Origin: Voacanga thouarsii
Lineage: Eukaryota > Streptophyta > Magnoliopsida > Gentianales > Apocynaceae
Length of the DNA: 64,000 nt
Reading direction: 5' to 3'
Assembly (NCBI GenBank): GCA_026120185.1
Contig: JANUWF010001683.1
Coordinates: forward strand, 2,736,001-2,800,000
Shown here: piece after piece, positions 11,394 to 24,000 of the stretch
Layout of the letters: each line of letters begins with the position of its first letter
Position numbering within the stretch: the first letter of the stretch is position 1
Position numbers and translations under genes: made by a program
Notes under the pieces: model-generated
What the model was told of the DNA's origin: nothing
The model's database searches: none
Seen by the model: the letters and a program-made list of their open reading frames with translations, nothing else

Positions 11394-13670
11394 ATGGGAG
11401 CAGCCGGAGGTGGAGCACCGAAGCCACAAGTGAAGGCCAAGGTATTCGTTCTCAACAGAGAGGAAGTTGGGGCCGATGCCGCGGTGGTGGAAGGTACGTT
11501 CTCTATTCAAGGACTATTCGTTAATGTTTTGATTGACCCTGGCTCTACTCATTCCTATAGAAACAAGTTATGTGCATGTCATTTGGGTTGGGATGGAGTG
11601 GAGCTACCTTTCATTTTAGAAGTAAGCACCCCTTTGGGGAAGATGGTGCAAGCGGATCGATATGTGAGGGATTGTAAGGTTAAGATGGGGAGAGAAAATC
11701 TGGAGGGAGATTTGATTGTGTTGGACATTGAAGACTATGACTTAATTTGGGGGATGGATTGGTTAGCCAAACATGGGGCTAGGGTAGACTGCAAGAGTAA
11801 GACAGTTCAGTTTGTCAGACCGGGTTGTGATGTGTTAGAAGTTGATGGAAAGTGGGTGAAAGAGTTGAAGTACTTGATTGCAAGGGCTAAGGCCCGAAAA
11901 TTGTTGAGGCAAGGTTGTAAAGACTATTTGGCTTACATGATGAACAAGCCTAAGGACCAGTGTACTCTGGAGGACACGGAAGTAGTGAAGGATTTTCCCG
12001 ATGTATTTCTAGCGGAGCTTGATTCTCTACCTCCTAGTCGAGAAGTGGAGTTCACTATTGACTTAGTTCCCGGAACGGAACCAGTATCGCGGACTCCGTA
12101 TCGAATGGCGCCGGCAGAGTTGAAAGAGTTGAAAGAGCAACTAGAGGAGCTCGTTGGCCAAGGCTATATTAGACCAAGCACGTCGCCCTGGGAAGCGCCT
12201 GTGCTATTTGTAAAGAAGAAGGATGGGACCTTGAGGCTGTGCATCGACTACCGAGGGCTGAACAATTTGTCGATTAAGAACAAGTACCCTTTTTCGTTGA
12301 TTGACGAGCTATTCGATCAGCTGCAAGGATCCAGTTGCTATTCCAAGTTGGATCTGAGACAAGGATATTACCAAGTGCGGATAAGAGAGGAAGATATCCC
12401 CAAGACAGCCTTCAACACCCGATATGGGCATTACGAGTTCGCAGTAATGCCATTCGGGGTGACTAATGCTCCAGCAGTATTCATGGACCTGATGCATCGA
12501 GTATTCCGGCCTTACCTGGACAAGTTTGTAGTAGTATTCATCGACGATATTTTGATATACTCTAAGAGTCCGAAGCAGCATGCGGAGCATCTAAGACTCG
12601 TGTTGGAAAAATTGACGGAGCACAAGCTGTACGCGAAGTTCAGCAAGTGCAAATTCTGGTTGGACAGTGTGGCATTCCTTGGTCATGTGGTGACTAAGGA
12701 GGGAATTAAGGTAGATCCGGCCAAGGTGGAAGTGGTATCAGACTGGAAGCAGCCGGAGAATATTACCGAGATCCGGAGTTTCTTGGGTTTGGCGGGATAC
12801 TACCGAAGGTTTATCAAGGGATTCTTGACACTCGCATCGCCAATGACCCGTTTGTTGAGAAAGGATGTTCCGTTTGTGTGGGACGAGAAATGCGGGAAAA
12901 GCTTCCAAGAACTAAAGAAGCGACTGATGACAGCACCAGTATTGAGTCTACCCGAGGAAGGCAAATCTTACGAACTGTACACCGACGCTTCGAAAGAAGG
13001 ACTGGGAGCGATGTTGATGCAAGACCGGAAAGTGATTGCCTATGCATCACGGAAGTTGCGACCGCATGAAGTGAACTACCCTACTCACGACTTGGAGCTG
13101 GCGGCTATAGTGTTCGCCCTAAAGAAATGGCGACACTACTTGTATGGAGCCGAGTACGAGGTGTTCACCGACCATAAGAGCACGAAGTATATCTTCACTC
13201 GGAAGGATTTGAACTTGAGGCAACGAAGGTGGATGGAATTCTTGGAAGAATACCGTTGCCCGATCAACTACCATCCCGGGAAGGCTAACGTGGTGGCAGA
13301 CACCCTAAGCAGAAAAGCTGGGATGGCTAGGCTGAAGGTGCAAGAAATGCAAGTAGTTCAGGACGTATTGGACAGAAGGACGGAAGTGCGAGACAAAGCG
13401 ATTGTTATCGGCAACTTGAAGTTGGTGCCGGACTTGAAGCAAGAAATAGTGGAAGCTCGGCGAAGCAACGCCGAGTTTCAAATTTTTAAGGATAAGGAGC
13501 TTAAGCGACCGAACAGCGAATTCCGTCGGGACGAAGCGGGAGTTTTCCATTTCGAGAGATCGATTGTGTGTGCCCGGGGAGCAACAACTAAGGGTCGAGA
13601 ATTTTGGAAGAGGCACACAAGAGCAAGTACGCAATTCATCCGGGAGAGGTCAAGATGTATCAAGATTTGA
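11394..13670 (+). pseudogene. pol: pol of Tekay element: protease, reverse transcriptase, RNase H
   Basis: This is the longest open frame in the window (758 codons) and is in frame with gag; the ATG at 11394 is internal, not a real start. The aspartic protease has the DPGST active-site loop at residue 48. Reverse transcriptase spans about residues 235-415 with the catalytic FIDD (DD at 384-385) and the [11 protein letters not shown] and [11 protein letters not shown] blocks. RNase H follows with Asp 531 in LYTDAS, Glu 568 and the FTDHKS Asp near 592. All visible catalytic residues are kept. At about 13570 the true frame shifts twice into the integrase frame; the last 30 or so residues of this ORF are out-of-frame. 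It is intact as far as RNase H but cannot make integrase. Confidence 0.95.
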
Positions 13671-14866
13671 AGAGAGCATATTGGTGGCCCGGAATGAAGC
13701 GAGATGTGGTCAAGTACGTATCGACCTATCTCACCTGCCAGAAAGTTAAAGCGGAGCATAAGAAGTCAGCGAGACTATTGCAGCCATTGCCAGTGCCGGA
13801 ATGGAAGTGGGAGGAGGTGACTATGGATTTCGTCACCGGACTCCCTATGTCAAAGAATCAGAAGGACGCCATATGGGTAGTAGTGGATCGGCCGACCAAG
13901 TCGGCCCACTTTATCCCGGTAAATGTAAGGGACTCCATGGAGAAGGCTGGCTCGGACATATGTTCGAGAAATAGTCCGACTCCATGGAGTACCTTCGAGC
14001 ATAGTGTCGGACCGAGACCCGAGGTTTACTTCTCGTTTTTGGGGAAAGTTCCGGGAAGCAATGGGATCGAATTTGAAGTTCGGTACGACGGCGCATCCGC
14101 GGACGATGGGCGATCGGAAAGGGTGATCTAAATATTAGAGGATATGTTGAGGGCCTGTGTGCTAGATTTCGGGGACAAGTGGATAGAATGCGTACCTTAC
14201 GCGGAATTATCTTATAACAACAGCTATCAGGCCTCGATCGGGATGGCACCTTACGAGGCTTTGTATGGGCGCAAGTGTCAAGTACCGTTGTATTGGAGTT
14301 GGACGGAAGATGGACACGTGAGCAAAACTGGAGAGGTTTGTGTGCAAGAGATGTTGGATAAGGTGAAGCTAATTCGAGAAAGGTTAAAGGCGGCTCAGAG
14401 CCGGCAAAAGAGTTATGCGGACAACCGGAGGAGGGAATTGGAATTTCAAGTTGGGGACCGTGTGTTTCTGAAGCTATCACCCAACCGGGGGATTGTGAAG
14501 CATCCGAAGGGTGGAAAATTGAATCCGAGGTATTTGGGGCCGTTTTTGATTAAGGAAAGAATCGGACCAGTAGCGTATCGGTTGGACCTACCGGATGGGT
14601 TGACGGGTATCCATGACGTGTTCCATGTGTCACAATTGAAGAAGTATAATGCGGGTCCCGGTCACGTGTTAAATAAGGAACCGTTAGTGTTGCAGCCAGA
14701 CTTGAGCTACGTGGAAAAGCCTATTTGGATATTGGACCGCAGTGTCAAAACCCTCCGGAATAAGCAGATACCGATGGTTAAGATTCAGTGGGAGCACTAT
14801 GGCACGCAGGATGTTACATGGGAATTGGAAAAATGGGTTAAGCGGAAGTATCTCGAGCTGAAATAG
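13600..14866 (+). pseudogene. int: Integrase with C-terminal chromodomain, Tekay element (broken)
   Basis: The N-terminal zinc-binding region starts near 13604 with both His residues, but the first Cys of the CXXC pair is Tyr (TYLTC at about 13724-13738). The core first Asp is in MDFVTGLP near 13827. Between about 13943 and 14105 the coding sense moves into another frame (the SDRDPRF block is at 13995-14030 there) and then returns, so two compensating indels scramble the core. A TAA stop at 14129 follows RVI. The second half (14144-14866) is open for 240 codons: core C-terminus, GPF/I motif near residue 130, HVSQLKKY, then a chromodomain-like end with IQWEHYG and TWELE (residues about 205-235). 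Chromodomains in this family bind histone marks and steer integration to heterochromatin. Confidence 0.92.
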
Positions 14867-14898
14867 AGGTATGCTTGAATTTCGGGGCGAAATTCTTC

Positions 14899-14912
14899 TA
14901 AGGAGGGGAGGA
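14899..14912 (+). other. Polypurine tract of Tekay element
   Basis: TAAGGAGGGGAGGA lies immediately before the 3' LTR start TGTGAAAC. This is the plus-strand primer position. Confidence 0.85.
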
Positions 14913-17900
14913 TGTGAAACCCCAGTCGAGACCAACCTTAGAGTAAGGGGGTTGGGATGCATATCATGCTTTATTTCATGATTAAATATGTTTTCATATG
15001 ATTTCTATGTGCTTTGAATTTGATTTTTATTATCTTGAAGTCTTGTTGGTGAGTGATGTGTGAGAGGGGCAAAATGGTAATTTTTGCCCGAGGTGAAAAT
15101 AAGGAGATAGCTTGTGGATTGAATAGGAAATAATTTTTCTAGTAGAAATAGCAACAAGAGTTGTTGTGGTTTAGTGGTTAGAGCCTTGGAATTAATTCTT
15201 GAGGTCTAAGGTTCAAAGTCCATCATAGAAGCTTTAGCTTGAGTAAATTTTATTTTTGCTTGGAAAAGGATGGTTTCGGCCATGAGGGCCTAGATCAATG
15301 TGGTGATGATGTCCTAGGAGAGACATGTTAGGAGAATTCTCACTTCACACTTTTGTACTTCGCGAAATGCCTAAATGGAATTCATTCTCCCTTGATCTTT
15401 AGTTTTTCTTAATTTCCAACTCCTTAGCTTGATCAAGGTGTTCTATCCTTTTTCCTTTCCAAAAAATTCAGTAGAGGACTAAGGTCTTTTAGGATCAAAA
15501 TGTCCTAGTAAAAGGCTTCTCATGGTTTGGGAAATGTAAATGATTTGTGGGAAAATTCAAGAGGAAAATCCCTCTTGAAAGCTTTCTAAAATTTTTCCTC
15601 AAATTCTCTTCCTAAAAATATTCTTCAAGGATTGTAACAACTAACCTTTCCTTTCCCTTCCAAATCAGAGAAGTCACTCCCTAAACCCTACAGAATTTTG
15701 GCAGCCCCAACTCCTCAGAAAAATCGGCAGCTTCTTCTTCTCTCTCTCTCGATTTTCTTCAAGCAACAAGAACACACACACACTACACCAAGAACACCTA
15801 CCTCTTCTCTACACCTAATACACCTCCAAACCACTTCAAACCCTCATGAAAATCTCCAGATTTGATCTACTCCTTGTTGTGCATCCATCAACACCCTTAT
15901 TAACATCAAACTCTACAAATCATCTTGCTACTTTAGATCAAAAAGCAGAAATTTCTGTAAAGAACAAGAACATCTTCAAGGTAAACTTATTCTAACAACT
16001 TCATCCTCTTCAAACTTAATCTCTAACGAAAACCTATATGAATAAGCATGCTAATGATCTCTTCTTCTTTCTCTCTTTCTCTCTCTCTCCCTCTCTCTCT
16101 CTCATGGACCGAAATTTCCTCCCTTGGCCGAATTGTCTCTTCTCCCATGACCATGCCTTCGCCACCCTTCTTGAACAAGATTAGCCATCTAGGAGTTGAG
16201 ATCTTCTCTAAACTCCTTCAAGTCATTCATCAATCAAGTAAGTACCTTCAATCCTCTTTTTAAAATTTAGAATCATGTCTTTAGGTTGATGAATGGCGAT
16301 GGGTTTATGTATGTGATGCTGTTGATTGAAGCATGAGTATATGTATGATTGTGAAGGAGATGGGATTTATGCATGGAAGGATTATATTGGTGGATTTAAT
16401 GATGAGTTGAGATTTGATGCATGTCATGGGTAGTATTTGTGATGGAGCATGCTAGAGATTATGTCACCATGGGTGAATAGGATTTATGTGCATGATTAGA
16501 TTTTGAAGCCATGATCATGTTTATGCTAGTAGAGGTTAAATCATGTGATAATAAATTTAGATCTATGCCTATGTGCAAGACTTGGATGATTTGATGAATT
16601 GAAGGATTGAGTATGTTATTGATTATGGTTAACCATGGAATCTTGATCATGATCTAGTTGTCCCTAAGCAAATTTTATTTCATAAATAAAATATTTACTA
16701 ATAATTTTTGCTAAAGAATTTCGAAAACCCTAGGAAGGGTAGATTTGGAATTAGAATATATGTAAAGGATATTTTAGTCATATAAATAATGATTTTTCTA
16801 GAAAATAAAATAAATGAATATTATTTAAAATAAAGAAAATTAATTAAAGCCCTTATGAAAAAGATTTATACTTAATAAAATATTTACTAGATCAAAACCC
16901 TTAAGGATTTATTTATTATTTTCCAAGAAAGACCTATTAAATTTAATCTTAACTAGTTTTAGCTATCAATGATTTTCTAACAACTAAGCTATCATTAAAT
17001 CACTATTTTACCCAGTACCACCTATGGCTCTTGGTCAAATAAACTCTAAATTTTCCTTAACAAGAGTTGAACTTTCAACTTAATAGAATTTATTTCCTAA
17101 TCCATTAATTATTTTAAATAACACATTAAACTGAGCTTATAAACCAATTCAATTATTGTTTTGCCTTAAAGCTTGGGACACTAGGATCATGGTAGTAGTG
17201 AATTGAGTTGATTTAAAATTGAGAAAGTGGATTGTGGCTTGAATCTGATTAAGATTTGTATTTGCCCGTGTGGGGTAAGGTCATTTGCCCGAGACCTTGT
17301 TGTTGTGAGTGAGAATCAGGTAATCTCCTGCATAAAACCTGATTGATACGAAATGATTTCCTTATGGCAAGCCAAATATGGAGTGCAAGGACACTCGGTT
17401 ATTGAAAGCAATTGAGGGTTGAATTCATCATTAATTCCAACTCTTAAATTATTTGAAAGTCTTTGAGCAGATTTTTCCAAACTTGAAACTCTTTCTAAAA
17501 CTAATTTCTCCCAATGCTTTCGAAACCCTCAAATTGTTATTTTCATGAAGCACAATGCTTTGTTCATTTTGTCCCATGTGGGGAATGTTGTTGAGTACTC
17601 AACAAGGGTGGACTACTAAGACTAGTCTTTGAAGGGTTAGGATAAGTCTCTCAGTAGGTGGCCACCTCTGAGGGGTGAGTCCTTCCTGGATAAGATGTCA
17701 GTTCCAGTGAGTCGTGCCGGTCCGAGCTAGCAGTTTATTTTGTTTCAGTCAAGTGACAATGTTTTTGCCGGAATGGACACCTGGCAGTTGTTTGGGTATA
17801 GAGAATGAGGAGTATCTTGCCCAGTAGGCCGATCACCTACTTTTGTCAGTCTACACAACGTGTTAGGCATTCTGACCGGTTATGGGGCCCAAAGTGTGGT

Positions 17901-18407
17901 AACCCATATCCCTTTCTTTCGGGTGGTTGATTTCATTACTTATGTATGGCTAGAAGAGCCAAAACGCCACTCTTGCTTTTGACTAATATTTATTGCTTGC
18001 CAATGTTTCTCTTATAAAGATTTCACACATTGCATCTACGAACTGTTTCCACTAAACACCCAAAGCACACACGGACTTACTGAGATTTCTGTCTCGCCAC
18101 ATTTTATCATGATTTTAGGTTGATCCTGTTGTGGGTGAGTAGCTACCTTGGAAGAGAATGTTTTTTTTTTTTTTTTATTTTATGTATTACTTTGGGGAGA
18201 CGAGAGTGGATGATTTTAATTATGGTTTTTGTTTTGGAATTTCATGGATGTACTTTTGAAGTATGTTGGGTTGTAATAAATTCTCTTTAGTTTTGAGTAT
18301 TATTTATTTCAGCAATTTTATTTGTGACCTAGTTATAAAGACCCCTTGTCCTTTGGACGGGGCGACATCCCCGGCCTTGGCGGGCCTATGTCATCCAGGG
18401 TGTTACA
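14913..18407 (+). mobile_element. 3' LTR of Tekay element (3495 bp)
   Basis: It starts TGTGAAAC and ends GGTGTTACA followed by TAGGG. It is collinear with 3947-8234 except for one missing block of about 790 bp at around 15608, where CCTCAAA joins TTCTCTTCC. Short CAAA microhomology at the break suggests a deletion here rather than an insertion in the other copy. Confidence 0.95.
15166..15221 (+). promoter_or_regulatory. tRNA-like box A / box B pair, second LTR copy
   Basis: This is the same pair as in the left LTR: box A-like GTGGTTTAGTGG and box B-like GGTTCAAAGTCC (15210-15221). Both boxes are unchanged between the LTRs. Confidence 0.5.
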
Positions 18408-18412
18408 TAGGG
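18408..18412. repeat. Target-site duplication TAGGG (right, Tekay)
   Basis: It directly follows the 3' LTR end at 18407 and matches 3942-3946. Confidence 0.92.
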
Positions 18413-19449
18413 TGGGATTTCTTTTGTGAGATTAATAATATGCTTGTATGTTGGCTGTATTACCCTTGTCAATTAGGTCAGACTCATACAAAAGAGTTTC
18501 TATGCTTCACTTAGGAGGTTTAATCACCCATCTGTAACTGTCCAGGAAAATCTAAATAATTTAGGGCCCTAGGAACGTGACTATAGAATGTATGCTTTTG
18601 GGTAGGTTTCAATGGTAAGCATGTACGTTTAAGTGACTCATGGATTATCAAACAAGAGATCTAAGGAGGGTAGATATCTTTGAGATGGGTGTTAGTACAT
18701 TTATCTTATTTCATTGATGGGTCTTACATAGAAGGTTATTTTCATCATTTCACATGTAAGTCCGAGATATTGCTTTAAGCAATATTATTCTTGGGGTCAA
18801 TATTTTCATATGGTGATAAATGGAAATATTTCAAATGATAAAATACTACTATTTAATAGTAAGGGCATTTTGATCATTTTTGTAGCCATGAATAATATGT
18901 CTCTTGGTCTTTGGAGTAGCTCAAGTTACCTTGGTGTTGTTTAAACACAATTTGGGCTTAATGGATAATTTTTTGGAAGAGAAATAAAATTTATTTTAAA
19001 AGTTCAATTAGAATTAATTAATTAGTCTTGGGTTTTGGTAAGGCTCAGAAAAGATAATTAATTAATTAAGAGAATTCAACTAAATAAATTAATTAATTAG
19101 GCTGATATATGTTTCATATATTAAGAGTCTAATTAAAATTCATTAATTAGTCTTAGGTATTTAATGAGGCCCAGAAAAGATAATTAATTAATTAAGAGGA
19201 CTGGGCCAGTCTTGGATTGTTTTTTAGCACATCACCTAGCCTATTAGGGCTTGGTGATTTTCGGCCATTAGGGCTTCTGGAAGCCCTGAGCTGGCCGAAA
19301 AAATATGTACGAGGGGAAAAAAAAAAAAAACTACGTGGGTTTTTAAGTTTTTCTCTCTCTATTGTGCCGTCTGATCTCTCCCTCTCTGGTTTTCATCCCT
19401 TTCTTCCATCTCTCTTGCAAAGTGTTTTGATTATCCAAGAAGTCACTTT
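18413..19449 (+). mobile_element. Copia-1 5' LTR, middle fragment
   Basis: It is alignable with the Copia-2 LTRs at 33500-34500 and 53220-54190: the TTAGGGCCCTAGGAAC-type block, the CTAAGG..GTAGAT block, GGGGTCAATATTTTCAT, and then AT-rich TTAATTAATTA repeats with GGCCCAG motifs. The latter also resemble the Copia-1 3' LTR at 55250-55560. A poly-A run lies at 19317-19330. The fragment ends at the Athila-B insertion. Confidence 0.72.
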
Positions 19450-20980
19450 TGATAGGACCTAAATTAGTCATATTTTTCCTAGTTATTTGAGGCTATTTTG
19501 TGATACATTTTGTTCAATAACTGATCACATTCCTTCATATTAAAGATTTTACCCTTGGAAAGGTATTTTGTACTTTATTTCAAATTTTAGGTGTAAAATA
19601 AGACTAAAACGTCGTAAAACAGAATAGAGGCAGCGCCGGACAGGCTAGGGGAATCGGCCCTGACCATGTGCTGCTAGCACGCATTTCAAGGTGGCAAAAT
19701 AGAGCAAAATAGAATTGAACCGGCGCCGGCTAGGGAGCTCAAACCGGCTACACTTTGGAAAGATTGGTGCGAAAATCAAGAAAAATTGGTGAACGAACAA
19801 AGAAACAGATCACAACCAGCGTCGACTGTGAGGCTGTAGGCGGCGCCGGCTGTGCCCTGATGTTAAGGCAGTGCCTTGATTTTCGTATGCAGTTTTTTAG
19901 TAATTTGCGGAGTATTAGTATTTTCATACTTCTAGTCAGCCAAGAACCCTACAGGAACGATTTTAGGCATTGTTAATGTCTATAAATAGAGGAAAAACAC
20001 AAGGACAATGAGGGAATTCGTGGATCATAATAGAAAATCATTCAAATCAAATTAGGAATTCTTCAATTCAAGGTGGGTTGTGCAAGAAGATCAACAAAGG
20101 AAGAAGAACGTGGCTTGTCTATGAGTGCTTTCTTTTACTTTGTTTTCTTTTTCTTGAACAATGATGTATTAATTGTTTTATTGTAATTTGACATTATTTT
20201 AGGTATTCATGATTTTTAGAGTAACTTTTATCTTTTGATTAATTGATTGTTATTCTTAGTATTTAATTATTTGTGCTACTTATGAGATTAATTGGTTGTT
20301 TCTTTCCATTAATTCGCTGAGACCAAAGGGGTTAATGGTGGTTTCAATTTATTGATTTTATATTTGTTATCTATTAACTCGTCAAAACTAAAGGGATTAA
20401 TTGCTAAGAACTGGGTAATTAAAGGTTAATTGTTGTTTGCCGAGCCCAAGGATTCATTGGTTAGCTTTATATTTTAAGTTTGCCGAGATCAAGGAAATTT
20501 AATCAAGGATTATGTTCAATGCATCTTTTGGGTGAATTAGTTGAGACGAGACCAAGTAATTCTAATTTATCTAGAACGTAGTGATTTCATGGATTGAAAA
20601 AGAAGTGAATCTATCTTAATCTTTCATGAAGCTAAGATAATAATTAGTTATGATAATGATTAGATACTTTAATGTCATGTTTGTCAAAACAATGGTTTAA
20701 GTTACATACCTCTCCATCCTTGACATGTATATATTCTTTTATTTTATTTTGTTTTCTTTTTGTTTTCTTTTTCACTTTATTGAATCGGTTAAACAATGAA
20801 GGAAAAGTGATTAATGCATTCTTGTTCCTGGAGGATTGAAACTCGTTTGAACCCTATGCTATGCTTAATGATGAGTACGATTGCTTATATGTGTAATTTG
20901 GGTTAACGTTTTAATTTAAATTTGATTGGGAGTGTGCTTATATGTATATATGATTTTTATACCCAAATCCATATACATCG
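19450..20980 (+). mobile_element. 5' LTR of Athila-B
   Basis: It starts TGATAGGACC and ends about ACATCG just before the primer site. It contains a TATA box at 19981 and three GC-rich GGCGCCGGC-like modules (19632, 19722, 19838) in an otherwise AT-rich LTR. The short ORF at 19755 is not a gene. Confidence 0.82.
19981..19990 (+). promoter_or_regulatory. TATA box in Athila-B 5' LTR
   Basis: TATAAATAGA follows GTC. The equivalent site in the 3' LTR is CTATATATAG at 24479, and in Athila-A the same position carries TATAAATAG on the minus strand (41287-41296, 49020-49029). The position is conserved in all four LTRs. Confidence 0.75.
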
Positions 20981-20986
20981 AGTTTT

Positions 20987-21004
20987 TGGCACCATTGCTG
21001 GGGA
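20987..21004 (+). other. Primer-binding site of Athila-B (mutated)
   Basis: TGGCACCATTGCTGGGGA is the Athila-type primer site seen intact in Athila-A (TGGCGCC...CCGGGGA), with three G-to-A or C-to-T type changes. Athila primer sites are usually assigned to tRNA-Asp. Confidence 0.75.
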
Positions 21005-24000
21005 ACAATATCATGAAAGCTTGGATTTTACTGTTTTAACCATGTTTGTATGTTCATATGTCTATATATAAATATGTAAATATGTATATACATTCCTTGT
21101 ATAAGTAAGTGTCCTATTTTGTTGTTTGTATAATTGTATTTTAATTTCACTATATGTTGTAAATATGTAAATAGGTAGATACAAGTTCATAATAACTAAC
21201 TCATCTTTGTATGTTTGTATATATTGTATATTTGTTATTTAATTTTACTAACCTAATGTTAATGTGGAATATATGTAATTTTTGTATTTTGAATTGGATG
21301 ATTTTTATGTCTATAGTTTTGAGTCAATACTAACTCTTCTTATTTTCAGGTTTGGACTTTTGCTAACACAATATTTTCGATGGACTGAATTTATTTTATT
21401 TTATTATTTGTTTCTTTATTTACACTTTTTAATCTTAGTTTAACATTTAATTTAAGAATTCATGGTCATGCATTCAAATAGGATAGTTTTTCCAAAAAAA
21501 AAAAAAAAAATGCATTAGTGTATTGATAATAAATTGGCAACATTACAATCTCACATTGATGTTTTTAGTGAGACATCATTAGAAGCATTAGTGAATTCTT
21601 TTGTTGCCAATACAAATTCATCTGTTCAGTGGTATGAAGAAGCTTCCCAATGATTGGGCGATCAAAGGAAACAATTAGTTAAGATTGTTAAGGAGACCCA
21701 TGAGTTCATGCTAGCCTGCACAATTAACCGTGGGAAAATAGAGAGGCTATGAGGGATAATTGCATGATGTGGAAAGAGAGGTATTTGATTCTACTCTATG
21801 TGTACATAATTCTAATATTTCTTTGTCACAGGATTTTTTAGGTTCCTCTCACTTCTTGGAGAACAATGGTCCCAATGATGATGTATGGAGTTTAACATGC
21901 CTTAAAAAGTTGGATTTATCATTCCTTCTAAGAAACATTTTGAGGATGTTGACGAATTCTACCCTTCATCCCAATTTCAAGGAGGTAACATGGTATTTGT
22001 AGACGCCTTGAAAAGTAAGGATTTTATTAATCCCATCTTTGAGAACTCAAATACTAAGTTTAAAGGGGAATTTTAATTGTAAAAATTCTTTTGAAGGGTT
22101 AATTCGTGATTTCAAAGTTGATGCATCCGTTAGATACCATGTGCACTAATATGTTGAAAAAGATATTTATGTGTCTGAAGGAATTTTAGAGAATGAGGTT
22201 TATGTGTTTTGCTTTAGTGAGAAAAATTATTTTCATAAACCTTCTATTTTTAAAAAACCTCTCTCCATTCTACATTTATCATGCCTATCTTCTATTTTGA
22301 GCTTTAATTTCTTTTCAAAAGGATTGATAAGAAAGCATGATGAGTGTGAAAAGTTTTTTTTTTAATATTTTTTATTTGAGTCTTTTTTTTTTTTTTACTT
22401 TGTTTTCTTTTATTTAGGTAGTTTTTATTTTATTATTATTTTCCTTGTGCTATTATTTATGTTTTGTTTTAGATGAAAAAAGTCCTCTTGGATAAGTGCT
22501 TCTCTTTACCTCAAATTTGGATATCTATTGGAGCATTATTGCACTTGGAAAGTATTACTTAAACTTTCTAACCCTTTATTATTTTTAGTCCCTTTGGAGA
22601 TGCTTTCTTGTGTTTATTTTTTGTCAATGAGGACATTGTCCAATTTAAGTGTGGGGAAGTGGTTTGGTGATATACTTTGTCCAAGTTTTTTATCAATTAT
22701 CTTGGTGTTTTGTTAGTATTGAGCTACTTTGAAATATTTTGAAATTGAGAAATAATTTTATTTTGAGCACAAAGTATAGGAGTATTTTCTTTCTTCTCTT
22801 TTCCCCTTTTATTTTTGGTCCTGTGGCAATAGTTCCTTACTCTATTTGTTTGGCCATTGAGGACAATGTCCAGTTTAAGTGTGGGGGAGTGGTGAGAATG
22901 AGAATTCTTTTATGCTTTATTCTACTTGAAATTCTTCTTTGAACCTTTGAGCAACCTTTGAGAAATTTTTGAATTTTTTTTCTTTTTTCTCATTTTTGTT
23001 GAGCTTTCAAGATGTATTTTTAATGCATTTCTTTGTGGTAGATCATAAAGCATATGTTCTATATCAATTAAGGCTTATGCATGAGTTTTTGCATGCACTT
23101 AGATTAAGTAGTTCTTGATCTAATGCTTTACATTGTTCTTAAACCAGTTTTTATGCTAAAATTCATTGAGCATTCTAGAACTTACTTGAATACATCTCGA
23201 GGCGAAATAAGAAAGACATTCATGATTTAACTTAGGGATGACGGTAATAGGCCTTCTTTAGATAGTTTGAGCTTTTCAAGCCTACCTATTTGACATTATC
23301 CCTAGTGCCTATTTTGAGCCTAAATTGTTAATTTCTTTCTTAAAACCCATTATCATACTTTGTCTATTACTTCTTTCTGAGAGTTTGATTTATCTTCCAA
23401 AGCTTTAATTGCTCTTGATGGATAAAAGTACGTGTAGGAGAATGTTAAGGGAGAATACTTGTGAAAAGATCATGACTTGTTACTGCTTCAGTCATGCATC
23501 AATAGTTGTGTTGAGTTGGGAAAGGAAAGATTGAAGAAAAGAAAAAGAGAAAACAAAACAAAAAGTTGCTAGAAAGTTTGAAAGAGAAAAAACTAAGAAA
23601 CAAACAACAGCAGCGTTTGAAGAAAAAAGAGAAAGAAAAAGAGAGAGAAAAATTAAAAAGAGAAAGAAAAAGAAAGATCACAAGAAGAATGGTGGTTGAG
23701 CTGTAGGTATTTCTGAAAAACTTGAGTTCACATAAAGCTCTTGGCACCATTGCTGAAATTTTGAATGATCTTGTGAAAAATTATTGATGAGTTGAGAATG
23801 ATTGATGAAAATGCAAGATTTGCATGAATTGAACTATAATTGCTAAACAAGGTTAAGGGTTTTGATTTGGTTTTGGAATAAGAGAGCAAGAAAAGTTTGA
23901 AATTTCTTTGTACATCTTGTTTATCCTTTTCTTGGAAACTCTCATCTTCTTTGATATTTGATTCTCCTATATCCATCATTTGACAAGCCATATTACAAGC

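Larger units (their letters stand above)
3947..18407 (+). mobile_element. Tekay/Del-type chromovirus (Ty3/Gypsy) with rearranged 5' side
   Basis: Order: full LTR 3947-8234, a copy of the right-hand flank 8235-8741, truncated 5' LTR 8742-9420, primer-binding site, acidic ORF, gag, protease-RT-RNase H, integrase with C-terminal chromodomain, polypurine tract, 3' LTR 14913-18407. A 5-bp duplication TAGGG flanks the outer ends, so the whole unit derives from a single integration into the Copia-1 LTR. The long LTR, initiator-Met-type primer site, single gag-pol frame and chromodomain together indicate Tekay/Del. Stops at 10908, 11226 and 14129 and several frameshifts make it non-functional as it stands. 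An extra LTR-plus-flank segment has been added on the left (see findings). Confidence 0.92.

Noticed and set aside
10968..11510. A 180-codon minus-strand ORF
   Set aside because: Shadow of the Tekay gag zinc-knuckle and protease region; the plus-strand frame has the recognisable motifs.
13911..14480. A 189-codon minus-strand ORF
   Set aside because: Antisense shadow of the integrase; no recognisable domain of its own.
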